Assembly: GCF_000282975.1 (NCBI RefSeq)
Contig: NZ_ALJC01000114.1
Span: 1 to 64,000, forward strand
Source: Pseudomonas psychrophila HA-4
Lineage (GTDB): Bacteria; Pseudomonadota; Gammaproteobacteria; Pseudomonadales; Pseudomonadaceae
DNA length: 64,000 nt
Direction of reading: 5' to 3'
The notes beneath the pieces are model-generated. The model did not search any database. It was not told the origin of the DNA and saw only the letters and a program-made list of their open reading frames with translations. This document shows, one piece after another, positions 42,741 to 51,462 of this stretch (position 1 is the stretch's first letter; each line of letters begins with the position of its first letter). Made by a program: the position numbers and the translations under genes.

Positions 42741-43529
42741 TGCGTGGCAGCCCAACTCCGACGATATTTGTTGCGCAGCATGGGTAATGACCGGGATCAA
42801 CCCGGTCATTTTCTCCAGTGACATGTAAGGCACGGTACTGGCAATGCTGATGGCAGCCACGATTTTGCGGCTGGCATCACGGATGGGCGCCGCTACACAA
42901 CGGATCGACGGTTCGTTGTCTTCCAGGTCGAATGCATAGCCGCCCGCCACATAGCTGCGCATACGCTGCTCGAACGCTTCCCACGTCACTTCCTCATGAT
43001 CCGGCCATAGCGGGTTTTTGCCGCCCACAGGATGGCTCTTCTCATACAAACGCCGCCATTCACCCAACGGCGAATCCAGCAACATGGCTTTGCCGATCCC
43101 AGTGCGCGCCAACGGCATTCTGTGGCCTACCCGCGAACGCATTTCTGGGCCATTACGCCCAGGATTCTTGTGCAGGTACAGCACTTCATCGCCTTCGCGC
43201 ACAGCCAAGTGAATGGTGTCACCGGTCAAACCTGACAACTCGTCAAGGTAAGGCCCGGCCAAGGTCACCAGCGGCAGCTCTTCACGGGCCTGAAACCCCA
43301 ACTCGATCAGTTTCGGCCCCAGCAGGTAGCCCACCTGCGGCAACACTCGCAGGTAACGCTCATCAACCAAGCAACTGGCCAGCCGATGTGTGGTGCTACG
43401 TGTGGTACCGATGGCCCGGGAAATATCTTTAAGGTCACGCGCGCCATTGGCCACAGCGTGCACAACGGCCAGCCCGCGCAACAGGGTTTGGGTGCCAGTT
43501 GGTGCGGTTTTCACAGAGTCGTCCTGCAT
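42717..43529 (-). CDS. dgoR: IclR family regulator of galactonate genes
   Basis: The 270-residue protein has an N-terminal winged helix (GLAVVHAVANGARDLKDISR, then AIGTTRSTTHRLASCL) and an IclR effector domain (GKAMLLDSPLGEWRRLYEKS). It is next to dgoT and reads in the same direction, so it likely controls the dgo cluster. E. coli DgoR is a GntR protein, so the symbol here describes the place and not homology. The start at 43529 has AAAGG well spaced. Confidence 0.75.
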   Translation of the reverse strand: MQDDSVKTAPTGTQTLLRGLAVVHAVANGARDLKDISRAIGTTRSTTHRLASCLVDERYLRVLPQVGYLLGPKLIELGFQAREELPLVTLAGPYLDELSGLTGDTIHLAVREGDEVLYLHKNPGRNGPEMRSRVGHRMPLARTGIGKAMLLDSPLGEWRRLYEKSHPVGGKNPLWPDHEEVTWEAFEQRMRSYVAGGYAFDLEDNEPSIRCVAAPIRDASRKIVAAISIASTVPYMSLEKMTGLIPVITHAAQQISSELGCHAAATSYKP

Positions 43530-43592
43530 AGCCAGCCTTTGCATAGAAGGGAGAGAACCGGGCGGCATTATGGTCGCCCGGCTGTCTGGCGG

Positions 43593-44897
43593 CTACAGCT
43601 CGATGCGCTCAACTTTGCCCACCAGCAAGATGTAGGACAACGCACCCAGCAACGCCAGCACCGAAATGTAGGTGATGGCCGGGGCAAACGAGTCACCGGT
43701 GGCCAAAAAGCCAATCACAATCGGCGTGGTGATCGCAGACAAGTTACCGATGAAATTGAACACCCCGCCGGTCAAGCCCAGTAATCGCGCCGGGGCCAGA
43801 GTCGACACCAGCGACCATGTGATCGAGGCCAGACCGTTGCCGAAAAACGCCAAGGCCAAAAACGCAATCACCAACGGCGTCGACTCAACAAAGTTGGCGC
43901 CAATGATCGAGGTTGAAATCAACAGCCCGCCAATGATCGGCAACTTGCGGGCAAAGCCCACCGAATAGCCGCGACGAATTAGCCAGTCAGAGAAGAACCC
44001 GGAGCACAACACGCCGACAAACGCAGCCAGAAATGGCAGCGACGCCAACAGACCGGATTTGATGAAGTCCATGCCACGGTATTTGACCAGATACGTCGGA
44101 AACCAAGTCAGGAAGAACCACAACGTCGAGTTCAGGCAGAACTGCCCCAAGTAAATGCCCCACAACTTGCGCTTGCTGAGCACGATACCCAAGTCCAGCC
44201 AGTTGAACGGGGCTTTGCGCTTGGCGGTCTGGCTTTGAATATCCACCAGCCCGCCACCTTCGGCGATCAGGTCGATTTCTGCCTGGTTGACGCCTTTGAA
44301 GTCACGCGGCTCGCGGTACACCGCGTACCAGATCCCGGCCCAGATAATGCCCACAGCACCGGTGCAGATAAACACCATGTGCCAGCCCCACTGATGTTGC
44401 AGCCACGCCAGCACCGGGGTCAGGAACGCCAACCCGACAAATTGCCCGGAGGTGTAAAAACCGATGGCGGTGGCCCGCTCACGCTCAGGGAACCACGTCG
44501 TCACTACACGGCTGTTGATCGGATACGCCGGGGCTTCCAGCGCTCCGACCGCCATGCGCAGAACAAACAGCGCAATAAAGCTGGCGGCAAACCCAAGCAT
44601 TACCGTGGCCACCGACCATAGCAGCAACGCCACGCTGTAGAGAATGCGCGGCGGCACGCGGTCCACCAGCCAACCGCCGGGGATTTGCATGGCTGCGTAG
44701 GTCCAGCCGAATGCCGAAAAGATCAGCCCGACGTGAATCGGATCAATCCCCAGATCGCTGGTCAGCGCGGGGGCGGCAATAGATAGGTTGCTGCGGTCCA
44801 GGTAGTTGATCACTACGGTGATAAACAGCAGGACCATGATGAAAAAACGCTTGCGACTTGGCGCCACCAAGGACGCAGACGCGACAGTGCTAGTCAT
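43593..44897 (-). CDS. dgoT: MFS galactonate transporter
   Basis: The 434-residue protein has 12 predicted membrane segments and the anion:cation symporter (ACS) features: FITVVINYLDRSNLSIAAPA, then PAYPINSRVVTTWFPERERA. With dgoD, dgoA and dgoK downstream in the pathway, D-galactonate/H+ symport is the likely role; glucarate or related acids are possible. A GAGG precedes the start at 44897. Confidence 0.88.
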   Translation of the reverse strand: MTSTVASASLVAPSRKRFFIMVLLFITVVINYLDRSNLSIAAPALTSDLGIDPIHVGLIFSAFGWTYAAMQIPGGWLVDRVPPRILYSVALLLWSVATVMLGFAASFIALFVLRMAVGALEAPAYPINSRVVTTWFPERERATAIGFYTSGQFVGLAFLTPVLAWLQHQWGWHMVFICTGAVGIIWAGIWYAVYREPRDFKGVNQAEIDLIAEGGGLVDIQSQTAKRKAPFNWLDLGIVLSKRKLWGIYLGQFCLNSTLWFFLTWFPTYLVKYRGMDFIKSGLLASLPFLAAFVGVLCSGFFSDWLIRRGYSVGFARKLPIIGGLLISTSIIGANFVESTPLVIAFLALAFFGNGLASITWSLVSTLAPARLLGLTGGVFNFIGNLSAITTPIVIGFLATGDSFAPAITYISVLALLGALSYILLVGKVERIEL

Positions 44898-44942
44898 GAG
44901 ACATGCCTCTTTTTTATGGTTATTGAGGTCGACGCTGAATCT

Positions 44943-45033
44943 GTAGTCGCTGCCGCAGGCTGCGAGGGGGGCTACGGGGAGCTGAAGAAAACGGATTGCT
45001 ACGCAACCCTTCGCAACCTTCGGCAACGACTAC
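44943..45033. repeat. Compound REP inside the dgo operon
   Basis: GTAGTCG (44943-44949) pairs with CGACTAC (45027-45033), with CTGCCG/CGGCAA and CTGCG/CGCAA arms inside. It separates dgoD from dgoT and may lower dgoT expression by partial termination or RNA stabilisation. Confidence 0.65.
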
Positions 45034-45049
45034 GCCGCGGTAAGCGGAC

Positions 45050-46198
45050 TCACCATTCGGCAAAGCTGCCGTCGGCGTGGCGCCAGATAGGGTTGCGCCA
45101 GCGGTGACCGACGATCGCGCGTTCACGCACGTATTCTTCATTGATTTCGATACCCAGGCCCGGGCCGTTAGGAATTTTGACGTAGCCTTTGTCGTAGTCG
45201 AACACGGCCGGATCTTTGACGTAATCCAGCAGGTCGTTGCTTTCGTTGTAGTGGATCCCCAGGCTTTGTTCCTGGATGAAGGCGTTGTAGCACACCGCGT
45301 CCAGTTGCAAGCACGCGGCCAGTGCGATCGGCCCCAGCGGGCAGTGCAAGGCCAACGCGACGTCATAAGCTTCGGCCATGTTGGCGATTTTTCGGGTTTC
45401 AGTGATGCCGCCTGCGTGGGACGCATCCGGCTGAATAATGTCGACATAACCTTCGCTGAGCACGCGTTTGAAGTCCCAACGCGAGAACAGCCGCTCGCCC
45501 AGGGCAATCGGGGTGCTGGTCAACGGCGCCAGCTCTTTAAGCGCTTCGTAGTTTTCGCTGAGCACCGGCTCTTCGATAAACATCAGTTTGTACGGGTCCA
45601 ATTCTTTCATCAGCACTTTGGCCATCGGCTTATGCACACGGCCGTGGAAGTCCACGCCGATGCCCACGTTCGGCCCCACTGCATCACGCACTGCCGCCAC
45701 GTTGGCCAGCGCTAGGTCGACTTTTTCAAAGCTATCAACAAACTGCAGCTCTTCTGTGCCGTTCATTTTGACCGCCGTAAAACCACGGCTGACCGCCTCT
45801 TTGGCGGCTTTGGCAGTGTCGGCCGGACGGTCGCCGCCGATCCAGGAGTACACGCGAATTTTGTCGCGCACTTGGCCACCCAGCAAATCACTAACCGAAA
45901 CGCCTAATGCCTTGCCCTTGATGTCCCACAACGCCTGATCAATACCCGCCAGCGCGCTCATGTGCACGGCGCCGCCCCGGTAGAAACCACCGCGGTAGAG
46001 CACAGTCCAGATGTCTTCGATGTTGCGCGGGTCTTTGCCGATCAGATAATCCGACAGTTCATCCACGGCGGCGGCTACGGTGTGGGCACGGCCTTCGACC
46101 ACGGGCTCGCCCCAGCCGGTCACGCCTTCATCAGTTTCGATCTTCAGGAACAACCAGCGCGGCGGAACCAGAAACGTTGTGAGCTTGGTAATTTTCAT
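45050..46198 (-). CDS. dgoD: D-galactonate dehydratase
   Basis: The 382-residue enzyme, equal in length to E. coli DgoD, starts MKITKLTTFLVPPRWLFLKI. It has the enolase-superfamily metal ligands in GVDFHGRVHKPMAK, FIEEPVLSEN and IALGERLFSRW. A catalytic His lies in ALHCPLGPIALAACL. It makes 2-keto-3-deoxygalactonate. It follows dgoA by 39 bases. Confidence 0.93.
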   Translation of the reverse strand: MKITKLTTFLVPPRWLFLKIETDEGVTGWGEPVVEGRAHTVAAAVDELSDYLIGKDPRNIEDIWTVLYRGGFYRGGAVHMSALAGIDQALWDIKGKALGVSVSDLLGGQVRDKIRVYSWIGGDRPADTAKAAKEAVSRGFTAVKMNGTEELQFVDSFEKVDLALANVAAVRDAVGPNVGIGVDFHGRVHKPMAKVLMKELDPYKLMFIEEPVLSENYEALKELAPLTSTPIALGERLFSRWDFKRVLSEGYVDIIQPDASHAGGITETRKIANMAEAYDVALALHCPLGPIALAACLQLDAVCYNAFIQEQSLGIHYNESNDLLDYVKDPAVFDYDKGYVKIPNGPGLGIEINEEYVRERAIVGHRWRNPIWRHADGSFAEW

Positions 46199-46237
46199 CG
46201 TGTTGTCTCTCTTGTTCGATGGGGGCGCAAGCGCCAA

Positions 46238-46867
46238 TCAATCAGCCTGACGCCCTGCATCCCAGGCGTTCACATAGGCCTTGGCGCGAACCGCCACGTC
46301 TTCAGGGCTCATACCGGGCTTGAACAGCCCCGAACCCAAACCAAAACCGGACACGCCAGCCTCCAAAAACACCTGCATGTTGTCCGGGGTAATCCCGCCG
46401 ACCGGGATTAATAAGGTTCCAGCTGGCAACACTGCGAGCCAGGCCTTGACCACGGCCGGGAACATTTGCTCGGCCGGGAACATTTTCAGCACGTGTGCCC
46501 CTTCTGCCAAAGCAGCAAAGGCTTCGGTTGGCGTGGCGACGCCCGGCGAAAGGTACAACCCGGCCGCCTTGGCAGCCCGCAAGACCTTGGCATCGCTGTG
46601 GGGCATCACAATCACCTGCCCACCTGCGGCCTTGACCTGCTCCACCTGCTCAGGCGTTAACACGGTTCCCGCACCCACCAGACAATCGGCGGGCAAGCTG
46701 TCGCGCAGTATGCGAATGCTGTCGTAAGGCTGCGGAGAATTGAGCGGGACTTCGAGCACACGAAAACCGGCGTCGTACAACACGTTGCCGATGGCCTGCG
46801 CTTCTTGCGGACGCAGACCACGAAGAATCGCGATCAGTCCGTTCTTTGCCAGTGCTTGCTTGAGCAT
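46238..46867 (-). CDS. dgoA: 2-dehydro-3-deoxy-6-phosphogalactonate aldolase
   Basis: The 209-residue class I aldolase has GLIAILRGLRPQEAQAIGNV, VGAGTVLTPEQVEQVKAAGG and the Schiff-base Lys in VLKMFPAEQMFPAVVKAW. It splits KDP-galactonate into pyruvate and glyceraldehyde 3-phosphate. It lies one base after dgoK, with a Shine-Dalgarno inside it. Confidence 0.93.
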   Translation of the reverse strand: MLKQALAKNGLIAILRGLRPQEAQAIGNVLYDAGFRVLEVPLNSPQPYDSIRILRDSLPADCLVGAGTVLTPEQVEQVKAAGGQVIVMPHSDAKVLRAAKAAGLYLSPGVATPTEAFAALAEGAHVLKMFPAEQMFPAVVKAWLAVLPAGTLLIPVGGITPDNMQVFLEAGVSGFGLGSGLFKPGMSPEDVAVRAKAYVNAWDAGRQAD

Positions 46868-46868
46868 C

Positions 46869-47858
46869 TCAGCCCTCCGTTTGCATGTGGTGGAGTAACC
46901 CGGCGGCGTGGGCCAGGTGCCATAAACCCTGTTCGGTCGCCTGTTCTGCCAGTCTCACGTCAGCGAAGCCGCAAGCATCCAGTGCCTGCTGGTAGCGGTC
47001 ACAGAGTTGGGAATTGCCAATCAGAATAATCGCGGGCAACGGCTGATCGCCTCGGCGCTGGCGCAACACTCGGCCCAAGGCAGACAGTTCATGACCGATC
47101 AACAGACCAGAGACGTAATCGGGCTGCTGCGTGGGCGCCAGTTGCCCGGTGAGCCCGAGCGTTCGGGCGCTGAACAACGTCGACAGCGGCCCGAGCTGCC
47201 CATCGGGGGACAGTGCCACGTGCACACCACGTTCGAAGGCGGCGCGATCAAATTGTCCGGTGTGCTGCTGGGTGCGGCCCAGAATGGTGTGTTCACACAC
47301 GGCGGCGTACAACTCGCCGGTCATGAAGGTATCGAAATGCACCAGACAGCCGTCCTGCACCTGCACCCATTTGGAATGGCTACCGGGCAAGCCGATCAGG
47401 CAGTCGTTAAGGTGCGGCTGGCGTTGCATCACGCCCAGCACTTGAGTTTCTTCGCCGCGCATCACGTTGGGTAAGGCCGAGCGCTGAATCACCCCGGGCA
47501 CGATGTGCACATCCACCCCGCGCACGCTGCGTGTTGTTTGCAACGCGGTGCTCAGTGCATTAAGGCTGGCCGGGGTGTCGCGATAAGGAGCCTCGCGCCA
47601 GCCTTGAGCGCTGCCAACCATGCCACAGGCAATCACCGGGATGCCGGGGTTGGCGTCGAGCCAGTCGCCGCACGCCTCGTCGAATGCCAGCTCAAAACCG
47701 TCAGCGCACAACTGGCCTGCCACCTGGCGAGGCGTCGTCGGTAATTGCATGATCCCGCACGCCAGCGAGCGCATGTTCTGCACCTGCCCTGCGGGACCGA
47801 GTAAGTAAGCACGAAGGGACGTAGTTCCCCAATCGAGCGCGATTAATTGCGCCTGCAT
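46869..47858 (-). CDS. dgoK: 2-dehydro-3-deoxygalactonokinase
   Basis: The 329-residue kinase starts MQAQLIALDWGTTSLRAYLL (ATP-binding DWGTT) and has CLIGLPGSHSKWVQVQDG and SGLLIGHELSALGRVL as in DgoK. It phosphorylates 2-keto-3-deoxygalactonate, the middle step of the pathway. It is first in the dgoK-dgoA-dgoD-dgoT operon, with AGGTGAAG before the ATG. Confidence 0.92.
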   Translation of the reverse strand: MQAQLIALDWGTTSLRAYLLGPAGQVQNMRSLACGIMQLPTTPRQVAGQLCADGFELAFDEACGDWLDANPGIPVIACGMVGSAQGWREAPYRDTPASLNALSTALQTTRSVRGVDVHIVPGVIQRSALPNVMRGEETQVLGVMQRQPHLNDCLIGLPGSHSKWVQVQDGCLVHFDTFMTGELYAAVCEHTILGRTQQHTGQFDRAAFERGVHVALSPDGQLGPLSTLFSARTLGLTGQLAPTQQPDYVSGLLIGHELSALGRVLRQRRGDQPLPAIILIGNSQLCDRYQQALDACGFADVRLAEQATEQGLWHLAHAAGLLHHMQTEG

Positions 47859-47953
47859 CGCTTCACCTGTTTTGTTTTTAGCAGTGAATGCTGTGAATCA
47901 GTGCGGGCGACTATAAACCTGAGCGGATATAAATCTCAATATATAAATATAAC

Positions 47954-47968
47954 TCCCACATAGTGGGA
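47954..47968. promoter_or_regulatory. 15-bp palindrome, candidate DgoR (IclR) operator
   Basis: TCCCAC-ATA-GTGGGA is a perfect palindrome about 95 bases before dgoK. It lies in an AT-rich leader that could hold the promoter. IclR-type proteins often bind 15-bp palindromes of this form. No second copy stands before the IclR gene. Confidence 0.6.
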
Positions 47969-48002
47969 TTTTAAGGTGCGCAAAATGCGTGGAGAAACGA
48001 AC

Positions 48003-48062
48003 TTGCTCGCGATCTTTTAAAAGATCGCGAGCAATCGAGCGTCGACCGGCTGCTCCTACACG
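48003..48062. repeat. REP element upstream of dgoK
   Basis: TTGCTCGCGATCTTTT and its complement meet with no spacer (48003-48034). The segment that follows is the same as at 40507-40533. Confidence 0.8.
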
Positions 48063-48077
48063 GGAAACAGGTGTTTT

Positions 48078-48644
48078 TTAGACCGGCTCTGGGCCTATGG
48101 GAAAGAACTCACCGCTGCTCCACACGCCTAACCAGACTTGGCCATCAAGGGTCCGCGACACGGCCAGCTCAATCAGTTGGTAAAACACATTGCGATGGAT
48201 CAGCGCTTCAAGGTTGCGCCGCACCAGCAAGTAAGGTGCAGGCTCTTGGGTGTCGGGATCGATCACTACGCGCAAGGGATGCTGGCTGTCGGCGGTAATT
48301 TGTTCATCCACGTTGGTGGTAAACCGCAACACTTGCTGCTCGCCCTGCCCTTCAACGTCCAACGTCACCGCGACAAACGGTGCGTCATCGACTTTGATCC
48401 CGACTTTTTCCACCGGGGTGATCAAAAAGTAATCATCACCATCGCGGCGAATGATCGTCGAAAACAGTTTGACCATTGGCTTTCGCCCAATCGGCGTGCC
48501 CATGTAGTACCAAGTACCATCACGGGCAATGCGCATGTCGATGTCGCCGCAAAACGCCGTGTCCCAGAGATGAACCGGTGGCAGCCCCTTGTCGGCTTTG
48601 GGGATTTGCGCCAACAGGTTACTGACGTCTACCGGCTCACTCAT
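48078..48644 (-). CDS. DUF1285 protein
   Basis: The 188-residue product (HLWDTAFCGDIDMRIARDGT, then WYYMGTPIGRKPMVKLFSTI) is a typical DUF1285 protein of proteobacteria. The function is not known. GAGGAGAGC precedes the start. It follows the DUF4823 gene by 15 bases and may be co-transcribed. Confidence 0.85.
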   Translation of the reverse strand: MSEPVDVSNLLAQIPKADKGLPPVHLWDTAFCGDIDMRIARDGTWYYMGTPIGRKPMVKLFSTIIRRDGDDYFLITPVEKVGIKVDDAPFVAVTLDVEGQGEQQVLRFTTNVDEQITADSQHPLRVVIDPDTQEPAPYLLVRRNLEALIHRNVFYQLIELAVSRTLDGQVWLGVWSSGEFFPIGPEPV

Positions 48645-48659
48645 GCTGCTCTCCTCGAC

Positions 48660-49265
48660 TTATTGATCGCTCAAGCCTATCAAGCTGCGCGCGTACTTAG
48701 CCAGCGGCGGGCCAATCAGGTCGGCCGGCTTGTTGTCATGGAACGTCAGCAAACCGCCACGGCTGCGAATGGTCGCGGTGTCAATCAGGTACTGGGTGCT
48801 GGTTTCGATCAGCATCACCTGGATCACCCCGCTGTCGATGCCCAAGCGGCTGACGTCTTCTTGGTCGAGCCATTCGTCGCTGTTGCCGATGCGGTCGTCA
48901 GCCCGGGCAAAACGTGTGAACAACAAGTAATGCGCGCCAAAACCACGGGCTTCAGCCATCGCTTGATCAAGCCCTAACGGCGCCTTAGCTCGGCGCACCA
49001 TCGGGAAGTATTCGACGAAGCCATTAAACGCTTCTTCGGCCACAATATTGGGCCGCACGTAAGGGTCGCCGATCGGAGCAAAAGGCCCTTGAGCGATGTA
49101 GATAAAAGAGTCCGGCTGGATACGCAGCGAGTTTGTACGCCGCGTATTGCTGTGATCAAGCAGACCGGCGTCACTCATTTGATAGCGGGCGCCCTCTCCC
49201 ATATCGCTGACCGTCATACAGCCGCCCAGCGCTAATAAAGCCAGCACCCCAAACAGACTACGCAT
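48660..49265 (-). CDS. DUF4823 lipoprotein
   Basis: The 201-residue product has a lipobox (LLALGGC) after a short signal. It has the DUF4823 core (VRPNIVAEEAFNGFVEYFPM, LLFTRFARADDRIGNSDEWL). It is probably an outer-membrane lipoprotein. Role unknown. Confidence 0.8.
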   Translation of the reverse strand: MRSLFGVLALLALGGCMTVSDMGEGARYQMSDAGLLDHSNTRRTNSLRIQPDSFIYIAQGPFAPIGDPYVRPNIVAEEAFNGFVEYFPMVRRAKAPLGLDQAMAEARGFGAHYLLFTRFARADDRIGNSDEWLDQEDVSRLGIDSGVIQVMLIETSTQYLIDTATIRSRGGLLTFHDNKPADLIGPPLAKYARSLIGLSDQ

Positions 49266-49357
49266 CCCATTCTCCCGATGGCCGGCGACAGAAATCCGGC
49301 GAATAGTCGCGTAATGCAGTTTGCGCGCCAGACCTCACCAAACACAGAAACTGTAGG

Positions 49358-49391
49358 CGCTGCCGGAGGCGCTTCGCGGCCTTCGGCAGCG
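49358..49391. repeat. Short REP hairpin before DUF4823 and after moaA
   Basis: GCTGCCGGAGG pairs with CCTTCGGCAGC around a short loop. Confidence 0.6.
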
Positions 49392-49410
49392 GCCACAAGG
49401 GAGGCACCTG

Positions 49411-50379
49411 TTACCCGCCGATGATTTTCATCACGGTGGCGCCGCCTGAGAACGCGATGTCCTGCTTATCACTCAAGGCCCTCACTAACAGACCTTGCAG
49501 CGCTGGCAGGGCTTCATGACGCGGTTTGTTCAGCAGGTCACCCACATAGTGGCGATTGCTCGACGACAAGCAGCCATGCAGCCAGCCGGTCGAGGACAAA
49601 CGTAAACGCGAGCATGTTCGGCAAAATGGCACGCTTTCGTTGGCAATGACGCCAAAATAACCGTGACCTGGGATGTGATAACGCACCGCTGTGGCATCTA
49701 TTGGCGCATCGGCTTGCAGGTATTCGTAGCGCTCGCCAATCAACGACAACAGCTGTTGTAGGCTGACAAACTGTTGCACAAAGCCATTGTTGTCGCTGGC
49801 CAAGTGCCCCATGCGCATCAGTTCGATAAACCGCAGTTCGTAACCACGCTCAAGGCAAAACTCCAGCAACGGCATGACCTGATCGAGGTTTTGCCCGCGC
49901 AGCGGCACCATGTTGACCTTGATTTTCATCCCAGCGGCACTGGCTTGCCGCATGCCGTCCAGCACCGTCGGCAAATCTCCGCCGCGAGCAATGCTGCGAA
50001 ACGCTGCTGCGTCGAGGGTATCAAGGGACACGTTGAGCCGACGAATGCCAGCATCGAGCAATAGCGGCAATTTGCGTGCAAGCAACTGCCCGTTAGTCGT
50101 CAGGCTGATATCACTCAAGCCCAACTGGCCGACGTCACGCATAAAGGTTTCGAGTTTTGGACTGACCAGCGGCTCTCCGCCGGTGATGCGCAAGCGCTCA
50201 ATCCCAGCCGCTTCAATCAGGTAAGCCACCCCGCGCACCATGGCCTCAGCCGAGAGTTCGTGCTGTGCCGCCACCAGCCGCTTGCCGTTGGGCACGCAGT
50301 AGGTGCAGGCGTAGTTACAGGCAGAAGTCAGACTGATACGCAAATTGCGGAAGCGTCTGCCTTGGCGGTCAACAATCAT
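49411..50379 (-). CDS. moaA: GTP 3',8-cyclase (MoaA)
   Basis: The 322-residue radical SAM enzyme has the N-terminal cluster SACNYACTYCVPNGKRL (C-x3-C-x2-C), ITGGEPLVSPKLE and a C-terminal second cluster FCRTCSRLRLSSTGWLHGC. It ends in Gly-Gly as MoaA should. It starts molybdenum cofactor synthesis. The ATG at 50379 follows GGAG; a GTG 16 codons earlier is less likely. No other moa genes are adjacent. Confidence 0.92.
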   Translation of the reverse strand: MIVDRQGRRFRNLRISLTSACNYACTYCVPNGKRLVAAQHELSAEAMVRGVAYLIEAAGIERLRITGGEPLVSPKLETFMRDVGQLGLSDISLTTNGQLLARKLPLLLDAGIRRLNVSLDTLDAAAFRSIARGGDLPTVLDGMRQASAAGMKIKVNMVPLRGQNLDQVMPLLEFCLERGYELRFIELMRMGHLASDNNGFVQQFVSLQQLLSLIGERYEYLQADAPIDATAVRYHIPGHGYFGVIANESVPFCRTCSRLRLSSTGWLHGCLSSSNRHYVGDLLNKPRHEALPALQGLLVRALSDKQDIAFSGGATVMKIIGG

Positions 50380-50493
50380 GGATAACTCCGGCGCGAGGGG
50401 CACAGGTCCTGCCAGAACCTGATTCACGCATCACGTTCTGGCAGGGCCAAGCCTGAGTATAGGCCTCACGGCAATCGGCAACGCAGGGAAAAC

Positions 50494-51135
50494 CTACTCG
50501 ACCGCTGGCGTATCAGTGTCACGCTTACGCTTGTTGCCCATGCGTACACCGATGTCCATCAGAAACTGGAAGAAACCTTCCTGATCTTCCAGCACATTGC
50601 TCCAGAACGGCGAGTGGTACAGCGCCACAGCACCGTGTACCAAGGCCCAGGCGGCGCAATAGTGGAAGTAAGGCGGTACGTCTTCAAGCTTGCCTTCACT
50701 GATCCGCCCCTTAATCAACAGGGTCAAACGCTCAAAGTTTGAGGCACGGATTTTGTGCAACTCCTCAACCAGCTCAGGCACTTGATTGCCTTTGACGACT
50801 TTCTCTTCCAGGCGATCAAACAAACGATAACGCTGGGGGTCACGCATGCGAAATTCAAAGTAGGCACGTGACAGCGCTTCTTTGTCTCTATCAACGTCAG
50901 CGGAATGCAACAGCTCGTTCAAGTCACGCTCATAGTCGAGCATCAGGCGCAGATAGATCTCGGCCTTGGACTTGAAGTGCTTGTAGATCGTGCCTTTGCC
51001 AATACCCACGGCATCAGCAATCATCTCGACGGTGACACTGTCTTCACCTTCTTCGAGGAACAGCTTGAGCGCGGTATCGAGAATTTCTTGCTCGCGGCGA
51101 CGAAACTCACGGACCTTACGGGGTTCTTTGTGCAT
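50494..51135 (-). CDS. TetR/AcrR family regulator
   Basis: The 213-residue protein has a TetR DNA-binding domain (LFLEEGEDSVTVEMIADAVG, then IGKGTIYKHFKSKAEIYLRL) and a helical ligand domain. Its place beside rgsA and tatD matches P. aeruginosa PA2957. Its targets are not known to me. Confidence 0.9.
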   Translation of the reverse strand: MHKEPRKVREFRRREQEILDTALKLFLEEGEDSVTVEMIADAVGIGKGTIYKHFKSKAEIYLRLMLDYERDLNELLHSADVDRDKEALSRAYFEFRMRDPQRYRLFDRLEEKVVKGNQVPELVEELHKIRASNFERLTLLIKGRISEGKLEDVPPYFHYCAAWALVHGAVALYHSPFWSNVLEDQEGFFQFLMDIGVRMGNKRKRDTDTPAVE

Positions 51136-51341
51136 AAGAAAAGGTCTGTAGGGGTCAAAATAGAAGCGGAGTATTATGCATTAGTCACGCTAAATTGCAC
51201 GGACCATCCTGCACGCCGATCTTTGCAGATGAATTCAGATAAACAGATTGAGCACTCAAACGAATCACGCGTATTCCAAATCTGTTTAAAAACCGATCAA
51301 ACGGCTACTGGACGTTCGACAAAGCTGACCAATACTTAGGA

Positions 51342-51458
51342 GGTCGACGCTGCATCCCCCCCAAGTGCAACGTTGACGATTAAGGCAGCATTGGATGTGT
51401 GCCTTTGTTTTACTCCTAATGGTCTTAACCCGGATTCCCCAGAGTCCGGGTTTTTTTT
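51342..51458 (+). ncRNA. rgsA: RgsA (P16) small RNA
   Basis: A 117-base rightward transcript is suggested. It lies between the TetR gene and tatD, the known place of RgsA (PA2958.1). The -10 is of sigma-S type (CAATACTTA at 51330-51338), and an unpaired C7 stretch lies near the start (51354-51360). A strong terminator CCCGGA/TCCGGG (51429-51450) is followed by eight T. RgsA is about 120 nt, RpoS-dependent and Hfq-binding. The identification is by position, length and promoter type. Confidence 0.75.
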
Positions 51459-51462
51459 GCCT

